A stretch of 64,000 nt of DNA from Pseudoalteromonas ruthenica (GCF_008808095.1 NZ_CP023396.1:2170001-2234000); one strand, 5' to 3'. Shown: positions 28,421-39,344, counted from the stretch's first letter. The notes: generated by a model from the sequence alone, not told the origin. Translations and numbers: made by a program.

Positions 28421-30424
28421 ATGATGAATAGCAAAACCGAATATGATGTGGTGATTGTCGGCGCAGGAATCGCAGGTGCCATTGTCGCCTACGAGCTTGG
28501 CAAAGCAGGTAAAAAGGTACTTATTTTAGAGGCCGGACCTGCCGTGCCCGCTGATCGCTCCAAATATATGGATACTTTTTTTAAAGCTGCCGCAAAAACA
28601 CCTGAAAGCCCGTACCCACCGGCAACACAGAATGCGGTGGCAAATAGCCTAGACAATCCCCTTGGCTTACCCGATCCCAGTACCGAAAACACACCAAGAT
28701 ACACAGTATTACAAGTGGATGCTTGGCGTAAACCGACACAATGTTACTTTGATTATCCACCGCAAGATGCCAATGTCAGCGGCACGAGTTTAAATGCTAA
28801 GTTTGCTTTTGCCAGCTCCTACGAACGCATCGGTGGCGGTACCACATGGCACTGGTTAGGCACCTGCTTGCGCTTGTTACCACAAGATTTTGAGCTTAAA
28901 ACCTTGTATGGCCAAGGGGTTGATTGGCCCGGTGGTGAGCAGTTTTATCAGGACTTAGTGCCGTTTTATGAAAAAGCGGACCAAGAGATAAACGTCGCTG
29001 GCGACAAACAGCGGATGCAACGCCTGTATGAGCAGTTTGGCGTCGACCCCAGCGGCACCTACGGTGCTCATTATGATTTCCCCATGCCGGGGATCGTCCC
29101 TGCCCTACAAGACAGAGTCTACGAGCATGCCACCTTGGGCATGAAATATGAGGGCAATGAAGTCTATGTATCGCCAACGCCACAGGGACGAAACTCTCGC
29201 CCCGGTGAGCGCCGCCAATGCGCCGGCAACACCAACTGCATACCTATTTGCCCTATTCAGGCTAAATATGATGCCACCGTGACCTTGGCTCGAGCACTGC
29301 AAACCGGCAACGTTGAGATCCGCTATCAACATGTGGCAAGCAATATCCAGCTCGATAGCACGACCCAACAGGTATGCGCCATTGATTACATCAGCTATAC
29401 CCATGCTAACGGCATTGCCACTGGTCAGGGTTCGGTCACTGGCAAACGCTTTGTGCTTGCCGCGCACGCTATTGAAACTCCGAAACTACTGCTTATGTCG
29501 AATAAAAACCCTGGCTTCGAAAACGGGGTTGCTAACAGCAGCGATCAGGTGGGCCGCAACCTCATGGACCATATTATGTATTTAGGCTGGGGACTAGCGG
29601 AAAAGCCAATTTACCCGTATCGCGGTCCACTTTCCACAGGTGGCATTGAATCGCTGCGCGATGGCGACTTTCGTAAACAGCGCTCAGCTTATCGCATCGA
29701 GATTGGTAACGAGGGCTGGCAATGGGCCGCTAATGATCCCGGCACGACACTCGCTGATTTCATATTTGGGCAGAACAATAGTCAGTTGAATGGCAACTCG
29801 GTGAATCAACAAGGACAAGAGCTACGCTTAGATGATAACTTACCGGCGAATAGTAAGTTGTTCGGTCAACAACTGGTGCAGACCTTGAATCAGGCCTACA
29901 CCCGCCAACTGCGTTTAGGTTACCTAATTGAGCAACTCCCCGATGCCAATAACCGAGTCGAGCTATCTTCGACGCTGAAGGACAACCTTGGCTTGCCAAG
30001 ACCCAAGGTCACCTACCGCTTGGCATCCGATTACGAGCGTAAGGCGTTTGTTTCGGCGAAACAAATTACCACAGAGTTGTTCACCCAATTAGGCGCCACC
30101 GAATATACTCAAGACCCCGGCGAGCCCAACCTCAGTAATGCCGAGGATGCCTCGGCGACAAAATTCCAATACCAAGATGACAGTGGCACCTTACATAATT
30201 TTAAGTTTTATGGCGCAGGGCATATCGTTGGCACCTATCGCATGGGGGATGACCCAGCGACCTCGGTGCTTAACCACCGCCAACAATCATGGGACCATGC
30301 TAACCTGTATATGGTAGGAAGCGGTGTGTTTCCAACCATTGGTACGGGTAACCCCACATTGACGATCGCCGCCTTGGCATTTCAAGGTGCTGGCCACATA
30401 CTCGACGATTTAGCAGGAGCTTAA
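28421..30424 (+). CDS. GMC-family FAD dehydrogenase, catalytic large subunit
   Basis: 667 aa. FAD-binding GxGxxG at Gly14-Gly19 (VVIVGAGIAGAIVAYEL), the second GMC block RIGGGTTWHWLGTCLR, and the C-terminal domain with GHIVGTYRMG and VFPTIGTGNPTLTIAALA, which hold the catalytic His and Asn. QCAGNTNCIPICPIQAKY has three spaced Cys and resembles the Fe-S site of FAD glucose and fructose dehydrogenases. It should oxidise a sugar, polyol or sugar acid and pass electrons through Fe-S to a cytochrome. No signal peptide is seen. Of two tandem ATGs, 28424 has better spacing from GGAG. Substrate unknown. Confidence 0.85.
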   Translation: MMNSKTEYDVVIVGAGIAGAIVAYELGKAGKKVLILEAGPAVPADRSKYMDTFFKAAAKTPESPYPPATQNAVANSLDNPLGLPDPSTENTPRYTVLQVDAWRKPTQCYFDYPPQDANVSGTSLNAKFAFASSYERIGGGTTWHWLGTCLRLLPQDFELKTLYGQGVDWPGGEQFYQDLVPFYEKADQEINVAGDKQRMQRLYEQFGVDPSGTYGAHYDFPMPGIVPALQDRVYEHATLGMKYEGNEVYVSPTPQGRNSRPGERRQCAGNTNCIPICPIQAKYDATVTLARALQTGNVEIRYQHVASNIQLDSTTQQVCAIDYISYTHANGIATGQGSVTGKRFVLAAHAIETPKLLLMSNKNPGFENGVANSSDQVGRNLMDHIMYLGWGLAEKPIYPYRGPLSTGGIESLRDGDFRKQRSAYRIEIGNEGWQWAANDPGTTLADFIFGQNNSQLNGNSVNQQGQELRLDDNLPANSKLFGQQLVQTLNQAYTRQLRLGYLIEQLPDANNRVELSSTLKDNLGLPRPKVTYRLASDYERKAFVSAKQITTELFTQLGATEYTQDPGEPNLSNAEDASATKFQYQDDSGTLHNFKFYGAGHIVGTYRMGDDPATSVLNHRQQSWDHANLYMVGSGVFPTIGTGNPTLTIAALAFQGAGHILDDLAGA

Positions 30425-30428
30425 TGCC

Positions 30429-31391
30429 ATGCGCTTTTTATCTTTGACTTACTATGCCTTACTTACAGGCATCGCCACCCTAACTCTGAGCACCCATGTG
30501 TATGCTGAGTCAGCAAAGAGCATTTTAACCACCGATTCCTTTGCTACGCTAGAGCAGCAAGTAATGCAGTGGGGGGAGCCAGAAAACACTCTGGTAGTGA
30601 TGGATAACGACGATACGCTGACGATGATCGCCTGCGCTGACGACCAATCCCCGAGTAAGTGCCAGTATCTCGGTGGGGCCGCTTGGTATGCGTGGCAAAG
30701 TGAGTTAGTCACTGCACAATCAGCTCCGCGTGTCGCCGACACAAGTTTAGAGCTTATTGAAGCCTCAGACCTATTATTTGCGCTTAACACCATGGTTTAC
30801 ACTCGAGATAACGTCCCCGCCATATTGGCACGGTTAAGCAGTCAAGGGGTGAGGCTAATGGTTGAGACGGCACGTGGTAACCAAACGATTTCTGCTACAG
30901 AAGACCAGTTTACCGACTTAACACTACCAGATGGCGGCGATTTACTGGGCTTTTTTGCCACCCATGCGCCCAAGTTTGCAGGACTTGCTAGTAAAGCCAA
31001 CCCCTACTCTTCGTGTGATAGTGGCAGCCAGCGTCGCATTTCCTATCGCCAAGGAGTGATGTATTTGGCAGGCCAAGATAAAGGCAAAAACCTACTGTGC
31101 TTTGTGAACCAGTACAACGACACGCTATCACCCGATAAGCAAATTCGTAATATCGCCTTTATTGATGACACACTGGAGAATGTCGAAAGTATAAACCACG
31201 CATTTGCAACTCAAGCGCAGTTCAACGTTGCCGCCTACCACTACACGGCGCTGGCGGCGCATAAAGCGGCACTAACCCAAGGGCCAATGGCGAAAAAGCA
31301 TCAAGCAAAGGCCACCGAACGCTGGTGTAAGGTAATAAAAACCATGACCAAGGAGCTGATAAAACCAAGCTATACCCGCGAGTGCCACTGA
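30429..31391 (+). CDS. Exported DUF2608-type HAD-like protein
   Basis: 320 aa. Signal peptide 1-26 (cleavage after VYA). HAD motif I is present as VVMDNDDTLT, followed by the Cys-containing insert ACADDQSPSKCQYLGG; the late acidic motif is IAFIDDTLENV. This fits DUF2608, a HAD-like family of periplasmic or secreted proteins with no firm function. It lies 4 nt after the GMC dehydrogenase gene, so it belongs to that operon. It may be a phosphatase acting on a phosphorylated substrate; this is inference. Confidence 0.75.
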   Translation: MRFLSLTYYALLTGIATLTLSTHVYAESAKSILTTDSFATLEQQVMQWGEPENTLVVMDNDDTLTMIACADDQSPSKCQYLGGAAWYAWQSELVTAQSAPRVADTSLELIEASDLLFALNTMVYTRDNVPAILARLSSQGVRLMVETARGNQTISATEDQFTDLTLPDGGDLLGFFATHAPKFAGLASKANPYSSCDSGSQRRISYRQGVMYLAGQDKGKNLLCFVNQYNDTLSPDKQIRNIAFIDDTLENVESINHAFATQAQFNVAAYHYTALAAHKAALTQGPMAKKHQAKATERWCKVIKTMTKELIKPSYTRECH

Positions 31392-31403
31392 AAAAAGAAT
31401 ATT

Positions 31404-31429
31404 CCTCCTAGCTTATTTGAGCTAGGGGG
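31404..31429. terminator. Stem-loop after the GMC dehydrogenase operon
   Basis: 10-bp stem CCTCCTAGCT / AGCTAGGGGG (one T-G pair) with a 6-nt loop, 12 nt after the DUF2608 stop. There is no T-run on the plus strand, so it may only protect the mRNA 3' end. Confidence 0.4.
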
Positions 31430-31705
31430 AAGTACTTGCCAAAACGAAAGCGTTTGCGAACATAGTCAAAAGCACTTAAATTAGTTTTTCATCAATACTA
31501 ATGAGTAAAGAACTACTTCGGACAAAGCAACTACCCACTTTACATAACAACAGATGCTAAGTTTTTTATAAGACAATAACTCGCCTTAACTGAAAACAAT
31601 GGCCACATTCAGTGCTAATGCTATTTAACAAATAAGAAGTGTTTGAAAATTATGGTTTTTACTACCTAATAATCGGAAGCATATTTCGTCTTATGAGAAA
31701 AAAGT
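31430..31705. other. AT-rich intergenic stretch, no feature recognised
   Basis: About 275 bp, visibly richer in A and T than its neighbours. I see no convincing ORF, promoter pair, repeat or RNA structure in it. Together with the following small gene it forms a low-GC island of about 700 bp between two operons. Confidence 0.5.
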
Positions 31706-32026
31706 TTGAAAAATAGAAAGAAGATAAAACAAGCTAAATTGAGCGAAACAAGGCTATTTATAAATAAAGCAATATTTTCATTGTTTTGCTGGCTTAGCGG
31801 TTTAGCAGGGCTCACAGTACCTATAGTTGCGCTTTTTACTGGCCATATCAGTAGCCTTAGGAAGTATGGGCCGCCTGAAGAGACCTACTTCTTCACATCT
31901 TCTCCTTTGACCTTCATATTTATTGTACTGCTTTATTTTGGCTCTTCTCTATTTTTACTGCTAGCACCGACACTATTCAATGCAACATTTTTCCCGAAGA
32001 AAATAAAAAGAAAGAATAAAAAGTGA
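31706..32026 (+). CDS. Putative small membrane protein, no recognised family
   Basis: 106 aa with a basic N-terminus, two hydrophobic segments (about 23-46, ending VPIVALFTG, and 66-92, FIFIVLLYFGSSLFLLLAP) and a lysine-rich C-terminal tail, giving both ends on the cytoplasmic side. The only start codon available is TTG at 31706, and the ribosome site is weak. Codon use is AT-rich, unlike the neighbouring genes, which suggests transfer or a non-coding stretch. I do not recognise it. Confidence 0.4.
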   Translation: MKNRKKIKQAKLSETRLFINKAIFSLFCWLSGLAGLTVPIVALFTGHISSLRKYGPPEETYFFTSSPLTFIFIVLLYFGSSLFLLLAPTLFNATFFPKKIKRKNKK

Positions 32027-32131
32027 TTACTTTTAAGTTACTTTATCTTCCTATAGCACCCCAATTACATTGCTGAATTCAACTTTTATGTTCCTATCAC
32101 AGTTAAACAATTAAGTATAAATATCAAACAT

Positions 32132-32160
32132 AAAAAAACCCGGCACTAAGCCGGGTTTTT
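32132..32160 (-). terminator. Rho-independent terminator of lpdA
   Basis: Stem CCCGGC / GCCGGG with a 5-nt loop, preceded by seven A and followed by five T on the plus strand, so it works for the minus-strand lpdA transcript (stop at 32179). Confidence 0.85.
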
Positions 32161-32178
32161 AAATTCAGTTGAAGAAGC

Positions 32179-33606
32179 TTACTTCTTCTTTTTCGCAGCC
32201 TTTTTGTTCGGTAGGTCAGTGATTGACCCTTCGAAAATTTCAGCCGCGAGACCGATTGACTCATTAAGCGTTGGGTGCGCGTGGATGGTTAAAGCGATGT
32301 CTTCAGCATCGGCGCCCATTTCCACACCTAGACCAATCTCACCCAGCATTTCGCCAGCGTTGATACCGATCATTGCACCACCGATAAGACGATCTGTGTC
32401 TTTATCGAAAATGAGTTTAGTTTGACCTTCGGTACGTGATGAAGCAATCGCACGACCTGAAGCAGCCCATGGGAATACCGCTGTTTCAATATTCAGCCCT
32501 TGCTCTTTTGCTTCTTTCTCAGTGACACCAACCCATGCAATTTCAGGGTCTGTGTAGGCAATTGATGGAATGCACTTAGGATCAAAATAGTGCTTTTTGC
32601 CAGAAATTACTTCAGCGGCAACATGGCCTTCATGAACGGCTTTGTGAGCAAGCATAGGCTGGCCAACGATGTCACCAATGGCATAGATATGCTCAACATT
32701 GGTCTTCATTTGCTTATCAGTGTTGATAAAGCCGCGCTCATCAACGTTAACACCGGCTTTGTCGGCATCAACCAACTTACCATTTGGTGTACGACCAACA
32801 GCAACTAATACTTTGTCGTAACGCACAGGCTCCGCCGGCGCATTTTTGCCTTCAAAAGTCACGTATAGACCGTCGTCTTTCGCTTCAACACCGGTTACCT
32901 TAGTCGATAGCATAACGTTGAACTTGTCTTTAACGTACTTCTGGTAAATCTTGATAACGTCTTTGTCCGCTGCCGGAACTAGCTGATCAGCAAATTCAAC
33001 CACGTCGATTTGTGAGCCTAGAGCGCGGTATACAGTGCCCATTTCAAGACCGATAATACCACCACCTAGTACCAATAGTTTTTCTGGTACGTCTTTCAGC
33101 TCAAGCGCACCAGTCGAGTCAATAACACGCTCGTCTTCTGGAATGAAAGGTAGGTTCACCGGCTGTGAACCAGCCGCGATAATAGCATTATCAAAAGTGA
33201 TGGTGGTTTTGCCGTCATCGCCTTCTACGTCAATGGTGTTGCTGCCAGTGAATTTACCGTAGCCGCTCACGACTTTCACTTTACGCATTTTTGCCATGCC
33301 GTCTAGGCCGCCAGTTAGCTGACCAATAACAGAGTCCTTCCAATCGCGGATCTTGTCTAGGTCAATTTCAGGCTTGCCAAAAGAAACACCGTGTGACGCC
33401 ATTTCGCTCGCGTCATCAATCACTTTAGCAACGTGTAGAAGTGCTTTTGAAGGGATACAACCGACATTCAAGCACACACCACCTAGGGTCGCGCGTGACT
33501 CAACGAGGGTCACTTCCAAACCTAAATCCGCAGCACGGAATGCCGCAGAGTAACCACCAGGACCACCGCCTAGTACAACGACTTGTGTTTTGATTTCGTT
33601 GCTCAT
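32179..33606 (-). CDS. lpdA: Dihydrolipoamide dehydrogenase (E3)
   Basis: 475-aa FAD disulfide oxidoreductase that reoxidises dihydrolipoyl groups of pyruvate and 2-oxoglutarate dehydrogenase complexes, making NADH. FAD motif VVVLGGGPGGYSAAFRA, redox disulfide GGVCLNVGCIPSKALLH, NAD motif LVLGGGIIGLEMG, and C-terminal HAHPTLNES with the catalytic His-Glu pair. It follows aceF but is separated by a strong terminator, so it probably has its own promoter. Confidence 0.97.
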   Translation of the reverse strand: MSNEIKTQVVVLGGGPGGYSAAFRAADLGLEVTLVESRATLGGVCLNVGCIPSKALLHVAKVIDDASEMASHGVSFGKPEIDLDKIRDWKDSVIGQLTGGLDGMAKMRKVKVVSGYGKFTGSNTIDVEGDDGKTTITFDNAIIAAGSQPVNLPFIPEDERVIDSTGALELKDVPEKLLVLGGGIIGLEMGTVYRALGSQIDVVEFADQLVPAADKDVIKIYQKYVKDKFNVMLSTKVTGVEAKDDGLYVTFEGKNAPAEPVRYDKVLVAVGRTPNGKLVDADKAGVNVDERGFINTDKQMKTNVEHIYAIGDIVGQPMLAHKAVHEGHVAAEVISGKKHYFDPKCIPSIAYTDPEIAWVGVTEKEAKEQGLNIETAVFPWAASGRAIASSRTEGQTKLIFDKDTDRLIGGAMIGINAGEMLGEIGLGVEMGADAEDIALTIHAHPTLNESIGLAAEIFEGSITDLPNKKAAKKKK

Positions 33607-33706
33607 GCTATTACCTTATTTTGTCCGAACGGGAAGCAATGACACGGTTTGCTGTCAACATGCCATCGCTCACAAAAATTGTGCAAAGATTGTATCATTG
33701 CAATTT

Positions 33707-33740
33707 AAAAAAATCCCAGTAAAAACCGATTACTGGGATT
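33707..33740 (-). terminator. Rho-independent terminator between aceF and lpdA
   Basis: 10-bp stem AATCCCAGTA / TACTGGGATT, 9-nt loop, followed on the minus strand by seven T. It lies 22 nt after the aceF stop and would end the pdhR-aceEF transcript before lpdA. Confidence 0.88.
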
Positions 33741-33761
33741 AAAGTTCATTATCTGTATGGC

Positions 33762-35669
33762 TTACATTACCAAGTGGCGAATATCGCTTAGGTAATTTGC
33801 CAGAGTCACAGTAAAGCGTGCTGCCAGCGCACCGTCAATAACACGGTGGTCGTAAGAGCAGCTTAGCGGCACCATTAAGCGCGGCTCAAACTCTTTACCA
33901 TTCCATTTCGGTTTAAAGTCTGACTTAGAGACACCCAAAATAGCCACCTCAGGCGCATTGACGATAGGCGTAAACGCAGTGCCACCGATGCCACCGAGGC
34001 TAGAGATGGTGAAGCAACCGCCCTGCATATCGGCCGAGGTTAGCTTACCATCGCGGGCCTTTTTGGAGATATCCATCAGCTCGCGTGATAACTCCATAAT
34101 GCCTTTTTTGTTGACATCACGAACCACAGGAACAACGAGACCATTAGGGGTATCAACCGCAATGCCGATGTGTACATACTTTTTCAGAATCAAGCTCTCG
34201 CCGTCTTCTGAAAGTGATGAGTTAAAGGTTGGGAATTCTTCCAACGCCTTGGCTGCCGCTTTCATCACAAACACTAATGGAGTGATTTTAACGCCCAGCT
34301 TTTTCTTCTCAGCCAGCGCGTTTTGCTCTTTACGGAATGCCTCTAAGCTGGTGATATCGGCTTCGTCGTATTGGGTTACATGAGGAATATGTACCCAGTT
34401 ACGGTGTAAGTTAGCACCAGATAGCTTTTGAATGCGCGACAGCTTCTTCTCTTCGACTTCACCAAACTTGCTGAAGTCGACTTTTGGCCATGGGATCAAG
34501 TCGACACCGGCACCACTACCGCCTTTACCTGCGCTACCGGATTCAACTTGCTTCACTAAGTCTTTGACATAGTTTTGCACGTCTTCTTTTAACACCCGGT
34601 TTTTACGGCCTGTGCCTTTGACTTTCGCCAGGTTAATACCAAACTCACGGGCCAAACGGCGCACTACCGGAGAAGCATGGGCATAATCAGCATTTTCAAC
34701 GAAGTCTTCACGCTTCGCCGGCGCTGGGCCACTGGCCTTGTGCTCTTGCGGTTGCGCGCCGCTTGCCGTTGTTGATTGCTGCTTAGCCGGAGCCTGCTGC
34801 TGTGCGGGGGCACTGCCTTGCACCTCAAAGGTAAAGATTAAGCTGCCGGTTTTCACGGTATCGCCCACGGCAACTTTCACTTCTTTTACTTTGCCGGCAA
34901 AAGGAGCTGGCACTTCCATAGAAGCTTTATCGCCTTCGACGTTAAGAATCGACTGCTCTTCGTCAACGGTGTCGCCGGCACTGACCATCACTTCGGTCAC
35001 TTCCACTTCGTCGCCGCCAATGTCCGGCACCGTCACTTCTTTAACTTCAACACTGCCGCTGTCTTTGTCTGCTTTCGCTTCTTGCTTGTCGCTATCGCTC
35101 GAGCTTGGGCTCTCGGCACTGCCACCGCCTGCGGTTTCAAAGATAAATACCAGCGACCCAGTCTTTACGGTGTCGCCGACATTGATTTTGATTTCTTTAA
35201 CTTTACCGGCTTGTGGCGCAGGCACTTCCATAGAAGCTTTATCGCCTTCAACGTTAAGAATTGATTGTTCTTCTTCAACGCTATCACCGACACTGACCAT
35301 AATTTCGGTGACTTCAACTTCGTCATCACCAATATCAGGCACAGTAATTTCCACCTCGGCGCCGGCTTGATTGCTAGCACCGCTGTTGTCCTCACTGCTG
35401 TCTGCAGCCTCGCTATGCTCGGCATCGGCATTGCCTTGCTCGCCTTCGAAAATCATAATCAAAGTGCCAGTAGAGACGGTATCGCCCTCTTTCACTTTGA
35501 TCTCTTTTACTACGCCCGCTTCGCTGGCAGGCACTTCCATAGAGGCTTTATCACCTTCTACGGTAATCAAAGATTGCTCAACTTCAACCTTGTCGCCCAC
35601 CGAGACAAGCACTTCGGTGACTTCAACTTCATCGCCACCAATATCAGGTACGTTAATTTCAATGCTCAT
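33762..35669 (-). CDS. aceF: Pyruvate dehydrogenase E2, dihydrolipoamide acetyltransferase with three lipoyl domains
   Basis: 635 aa. Three lipoyl domains (about 3-76, 104-178 and 205-280), each with the lipoylated Lys in [10 protein letters not shown] (first is Lys41), joined by Ala/Ser/Gln-rich linkers. Then the E1/E3-binding domain ([19 protein letters not shown]) and the catalytic domain ending with the [11 protein letters not shown] motif that carries the active-site His. The lipoyl copies also appear as DNA-level repeats. ATG at 35669 has AAGGGG 7 nt upstream; TTG at 35675 is not preferred. 11 nt after aceE. Confidence 0.96.
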   Translation of the reverse strand: MSIEINVPDIGGDEVEVTEVLVSVGDKVEVEQSLITVEGDKASMEVPASEAGVVKEIKVKEGDTVSTGTLIMIFEGEQGNADAEHSEAADSSEDNSGASNQAGAEVEITVPDIGDDEVEVTEIMVSVGDSVEEEQSILNVEGDKASMEVPAPQAGKVKEIKINVGDTVKTGSLVFIFETAGGGSAESPSSSDSDKQEAKADKDSGSVEVKEVTVPDIGGDEVEVTEVMVSAGDTVDEEQSILNVEGDKASMEVPAPFAGKVKEVKVAVGDTVKTGSLIFTFEVQGSAPAQQQAPAKQQSTTASGAQPQEHKASGPAPAKREDFVENADYAHASPVVRRLAREFGINLAKVKGTGRKNRVLKEDVQNYVKDLVKQVESGSAGKGGSGAGVDLIPWPKVDFSKFGEVEEKKLSRIQKLSGANLHRNWVHIPHVTQYDEADITSLEAFRKEQNALAEKKKLGVKITPLVFVMKAAAKALEEFPTFNSSLSEDGESLILKKYVHIGIAVDTPNGLVVPVVRDVNKKGIMELSRELMDISKKARDGKLTSADMQGGCFTISSLGGIGGTAFTPIVNAPEVAILGVSKSDFKPKWNGKEFEPRLMVPLSCSYDHRVIDGALAARFTVTLANYLSDIRHLVM

Positions 35670-35680
35670 TTGCAAACCCC

Positions 35681-38347
35681 TTAAGCGTGCAGCGGGTTAA
35701 TCTTGTCGGCATCAATGTCGAACTTCTTGATTGCTTCTGCAATCACAGATTTTTCTACATCGCCACGTTTCGCTAATTCTGTTAGTGCAGCAACCACCAC
35801 GTAACCTGCATTCACCTCGAAGTGACGGCGCAGATTCTCGCGGCTGTCGGAGCGGCCATAGCCATCGGTACCCAGTACGCGATATGACTCAGCCGGGATG
35901 AAGGCACGAATTTGTTCGGCGTAGTTCTTCATGTAGTCGGTAGCCGCAATCGCAGGCTCTTCACCTAATACAGTTTGCAGATACGGCACTTTCGCCTCTG
36001 CCTCTGGGTGCAGCATGTTATAGCGGTCGGCTTCTTGACCATCACGGGTGATCTCATTAAACGAGGTTACCGAGAAAATATCTGAGCTAACGCCGTAGTC
36101 ATCACTTAGAATTTGCGCTGCTTTGCGCACTTCGTTCATGATCGTACCCGAGCTTAATAGCTGTACTTTGCCCTTGTTGCCTTCGTAGCTTTCGAGCTTA
36201 TAAATACCCTTACGGATCCCTTCTTCCGCACCTTCTGGCATGGCTGGCTGATGATAGTTTTCGTTCATCAACGTCAGGTAGTAGTAGATATTTTCTTGGT
36301 CTTCACCATACATACGGCGAATACCATCTTGAACGATAACCGCGACTTCATAGCCGAAGGTTGGGTCATAAGAAATACAGTTCGGCACGGTGTTCGCTAG
36401 AATATGGCTGTGGCCATCTTCGTGCTGCAACCCTTCACCATTAAGCGTTGTTCGCCCTGCGGTGGCACCAAGTAAGAAGCCACGTGCTTGTTGGTCACCG
36501 GCCATCCACGCCATATCACCTACACGTTGGAAACCAAACATCGAGTAGTAGATGTAGAACGGGATCATCGGTAGGTCGTTAGTGCTGTATGAGGTCGCCG
36601 CAGCAACCCATGAGGACATCGCACCGAGCTCGTTAATACCTTCTTGCAACACCTGACCTTTTTGGTCTTCTTTATAGTAAGCAACGATATCACGATCTTC
36701 CGGGCTGTAATTTTGGCCCCGTGGATTATAAATACCAATTTGACGGAACAAGCCTTCCATACCGAAGGTACGTGCTTCGTCGGCAATAATTGGCACAATA
36801 TTTTTGCCAATGCCTTTGTCTTTTAGCAATACATTAAGAGTGCGCACAAATGCCATGGTGGTGGAAATATCACGCTTTTGCTCTTCAAGTAATTGCTTGA
36901 ACGCATCCATCTGCGGCAACTGCAACTGTTCGCTGAAATTAGGCAAACGGGTTGGCGTGTAACCATGCAGCTCTTTACGACGGGCGTGCATATACTCGTA
37001 CTCTTTTGAGCCTTCTTCTAAGGTCAGGTACGGTAAGTCTTTAAGCTCATCTTCGGAAACAAGATCTTCTAACCCTAGGCGCTTACGTAAGTGAGCCACG
37101 TGGGTCATGTCCATTTTCTTCACTTGGTGAGCAATGTTTTTACCTTCGGCGGCATCGCCCATACCATAACCTTTAACGGTTTTAGCTAAGATCACCGTAG
37201 GACGGCCCTTGGTATCTTGCGCCGATTTAAAGGCTGCGAATAGCTTCGATGGCTCGTGACCACCGCGCTTTAAGGCAAAGATTTCGTCGTCGGTCATATC
37301 GGCAACAAGAGCTGCTGTTTCTGGGTAACGGCCGAAGAAGTGCTCGCGCACATAGGCACCATCTTTTGACTTATAGGTTTGGTAATCGCCGTCAACCGTT
37401 TCGTTCATCAGCTGTAGCAATTTACCTGTGGTGTCTTTGGCCAGTAATTTATCCCAGCCACTGCCCCACACGACTTTGATGACGTTCCAACCAGCCCCTT
37501 TGAACAGGCCTTCAAGCTCTTGGATAATCTTGCCATTACCCATAACTGGGCCATCAAGACGCTGCAGGTTACAGTTAATTAGGTAGCATAAGTTGTCCAA
37601 GCCTTCACGAGCAGCAAAGGAAATTGCGCCCCGTGATTCTGGCTCATCCATTTCACCATCACCTAGGAAGGCATAAACGCGTTGGTTGCTGGTATCTTTC
37701 AGACCACGACCTTCAAGATACTTGAGGAAGCGAGCTTGATAGATTGAAGCGATAGGACCTAGACCCATAGACACAGTTGGGAACTGCCAAAACTCAGGCA
37801 TCAACTTAGGGTGTGGGTATGAAGGTAACCCTTTTCCATCTACTTCTTGGCGGAAATTATCAAGCTGCTCTGCGCTCAGGCGCCCTTCGACGAAGGCACG
37901 TGCATAAATACCCGGTGAAATGTGACCTTGGTAATACACCAAATCACCACCGTCTTGCTCATTTGGCGCGCGGAAGAAGTGGTTGAAGCAAACTTCATAA
38001 AATGCCGCTGATGATTGGAAAGACGCCATGTGTCCACCCAAGTCAAGATCCTTTTTCGAGGCACGCAGAACAATCATAATCGCATTCCAGCGAATGATAG
38101 AGCGGATACGACGCTCAACGTTCACATCACCTGGGTACGCTGGCTCTTGGTCAGCGGGGATGGTATTGACGTAGTTTGTGGTAGTGCCAGTTGGCATATC
38201 TACGCCATCAAGACGTGCTTGCTCTAGCACTTGTTCAAGGATGTATTGAGCTCGCTCAACGCCCTCTTCACGCACAACCGACTCAAGGGCTTGTAGCCAT
38301 TCCTGGGTTTCGAGTGCGTCTACGTCAACATTATTGACTTCAGACAT
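35681..38347 (-). CDS. aceE: Pyruvate dehydrogenase E1, homodimeric type
   Basis: 888-aa thiamine-diphosphate enzyme that decarboxylates pyruvate and acetylates the lipoyl groups of AceF. The ThDP motif is [21 protein letters not shown] with [11 protein letters not shown] completing it. Length equals the E. coli enzyme. Position between pdhR (89 nt) and aceF (11 nt) is standard. Confidence 0.97.
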   Translation of the reverse strand: MSEVNNVDVDALETQEWLQALESVVREEGVERAQYILEQVLEQARLDGVDMPTGTTTNYVNTIPADQEPAYPGDVNVERRIRSIIRWNAIMIVLRASKKDLDLGGHMASFQSSAAFYEVCFNHFFRAPNEQDGGDLVYYQGHISPGIYARAFVEGRLSAEQLDNFRQEVDGKGLPSYPHPKLMPEFWQFPTVSMGLGPIASIYQARFLKYLEGRGLKDTSNQRVYAFLGDGEMDEPESRGAISFAAREGLDNLCYLINCNLQRLDGPVMGNGKIIQELEGLFKGAGWNVIKVVWGSGWDKLLAKDTTGKLLQLMNETVDGDYQTYKSKDGAYVREHFFGRYPETAALVADMTDDEIFALKRGGHEPSKLFAAFKSAQDTKGRPTVILAKTVKGYGMGDAAEGKNIAHQVKKMDMTHVAHLRKRLGLEDLVSEDELKDLPYLTLEEGSKEYEYMHARRKELHGYTPTRLPNFSEQLQLPQMDAFKQLLEEQKRDISTTMAFVRTLNVLLKDKGIGKNIVPIIADEARTFGMEGLFRQIGIYNPRGQNYSPEDRDIVAYYKEDQKGQVLQEGINELGAMSSWVAAATSYSTNDLPMIPFYIYYSMFGFQRVGDMAWMAGDQQARGFLLGATAGRTTLNGEGLQHEDGHSHILANTVPNCISYDPTFGYEVAVIVQDGIRRMYGEDQENIYYYLTLMNENYHQPAMPEGAEEGIRKGIYKLESYEGNKGKVQLLSSGTIMNEVRKAAQILSDDYGVSSDIFSVTSFNEITRDGQEADRYNMLHPEAEAKVPYLQTVLGEEPAIAATDYMKNYAEQIRAFIPAESYRVLGTDGYGRSDSRENLRRHFEVNAGYVVVAALTELAKRGDVEKSVIAEAIKKFDIDADKINPLHA

Positions 38348-38436
38348 ATGGAGTTTTCCTTATGTTTAAAATACGAATTTAAAATGCCAAAAAGCCCCAG
38401 CTTAAGCGCGATGCTCAACTGAGGCTCACAGCGAAT

Positions 38437-39186
38437 TTATTGTGCTCTGGTACGTCGCAAAGAGCGCTCAATACGCGAATGCTCTTTCGTTGCTTCCAGT
38501 AAGGCTTCTTCGATAAAGGCTAAGTGCGCATTACTGGCCAGGCGTGCCTCTTCTGGGCGGCCTTCAATGACGGCGTCCATCAACACTTTGCGGTGCTGCG
38601 CTAATTGCTGCGACACGGCGGTTTTCTTCATCAATACCTGCAAGTTTTGCAGTACGTTTTGCTCTAGTAAAGCTTGCATGCCACGCACTAAGTGCAGTAA
38701 CACCACGTTATGAGACGCTTCAGCGATACAAAAGTGAAAAGCGTTAATAGCTTTCGCTTTGGCACTCAGGTCATCACTTACTTGCGCTATTTTTTCAAAG
38801 CTATGCTTTACCTTTACAAAGTCATTTTGAGTCCCGCGTAATGCCGCATAATAGGCGGCGATACCTTCGAGGGCGTGGCGAAACTCAAGCAAATCAAACT
38901 GCGACTCTGGGTGCTTACTGATCAACTCAAACAGTGGATCACTTAAGCCCTCTTCCAATTGATTCTTTACAAAGGTGCCACCACCTTGGCGGCGCGTAAC
39001 CAACCCCTTGGCTTCGAGTTTTTGAATTGCCTCACGCAGCGATGGGCGTGATACTTCAAACTGCTTAGCCAGCTCACGCTCAGGCGGAAGCTTTTCCCCT
39101 GGTGCCAGCGATCCCTCAAGAATCATATTCTCTAGCTGGGCCAAGATCACGTCCGATAATTTCGCTGCTTTTACTTTCAATGACAT
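38437..39186 (-). CDS. pdhR: Pyruvate-responsive GntR-family repressor PdhR
   Basis: 249 aa. N-terminal winged helix of the GntR family ([21 protein letters not shown], then [12 protein letters not shown]) and a FadR/FCD-type C-terminal domain with likely metal ligands in EFRHALEG and [11 protein letters not shown]. PdhR represses its own operon and releases DNA on binding pyruvate. It heads pdhR-aceE-aceF. A near-perfect PdhR box lies just upstream. Confidence 0.93.
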   Translation of the reverse strand: MSLKVKAAKLSDVILAQLENMILEGSLAPGEKLPPERELAKQFEVSRPSLREAIQKLEAKGLVTRRQGGGTFVKNQLEEGLSDPLFELISKHPESQFDLLEFRHALEGIAAYYAALRGTQNDFVKVKHSFEKIAQVSDDLSAKAKAINAFHFCIAEASHNVVLLHLVRGMQALLEQNVLQNLQVLMKKTAVSQQLAQHRKVLMDAVIEGRPEEARLASNAHLAFIEEALLEATKEHSRIERSLRRTRAQ

Positions 39187-39206
39187 CGTTGATTTATGCT
39201 TTGGGT

Positions 39207-39224
39207 AAATTGGTCATACCAAAA
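39207..39224. promoter_or_regulatory. PdhR operator upstream of pdhR
   Basis: AAATTGGTCATACCAAAA contains the PdhR core ATTGGT-N3-ACCAA with near-perfect dyad symmetry. It lies 20 bp before the pdhR start codon, where binding would block transcription. Confidence 0.8.
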
Positions 39225-39344
39225 AGTGCGGTTAAGGTATCAAATTCACCGCAAGCTGTCAAAATTGACCCAGTTCACATCAATTTTTATTCAGCCAATT
39301 ATGGTGGATATGCGCGCAAATTAAAGTAATTTACGCTTAGCGAC

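Noticed and set aside
34738..35370. Plus-strand ORF of 210 codons inside aceF, with internal repeats
   Set aside because: Antisense of the repeated lipoyl domains; the repeat comes from the real gene on the other strand.
33762..35669. DNA repeats of about 300-bp spacing taken as a possible tandem repeat locus
   Set aside because: They are the three lipoyl domains of AceF and need no other explanation.
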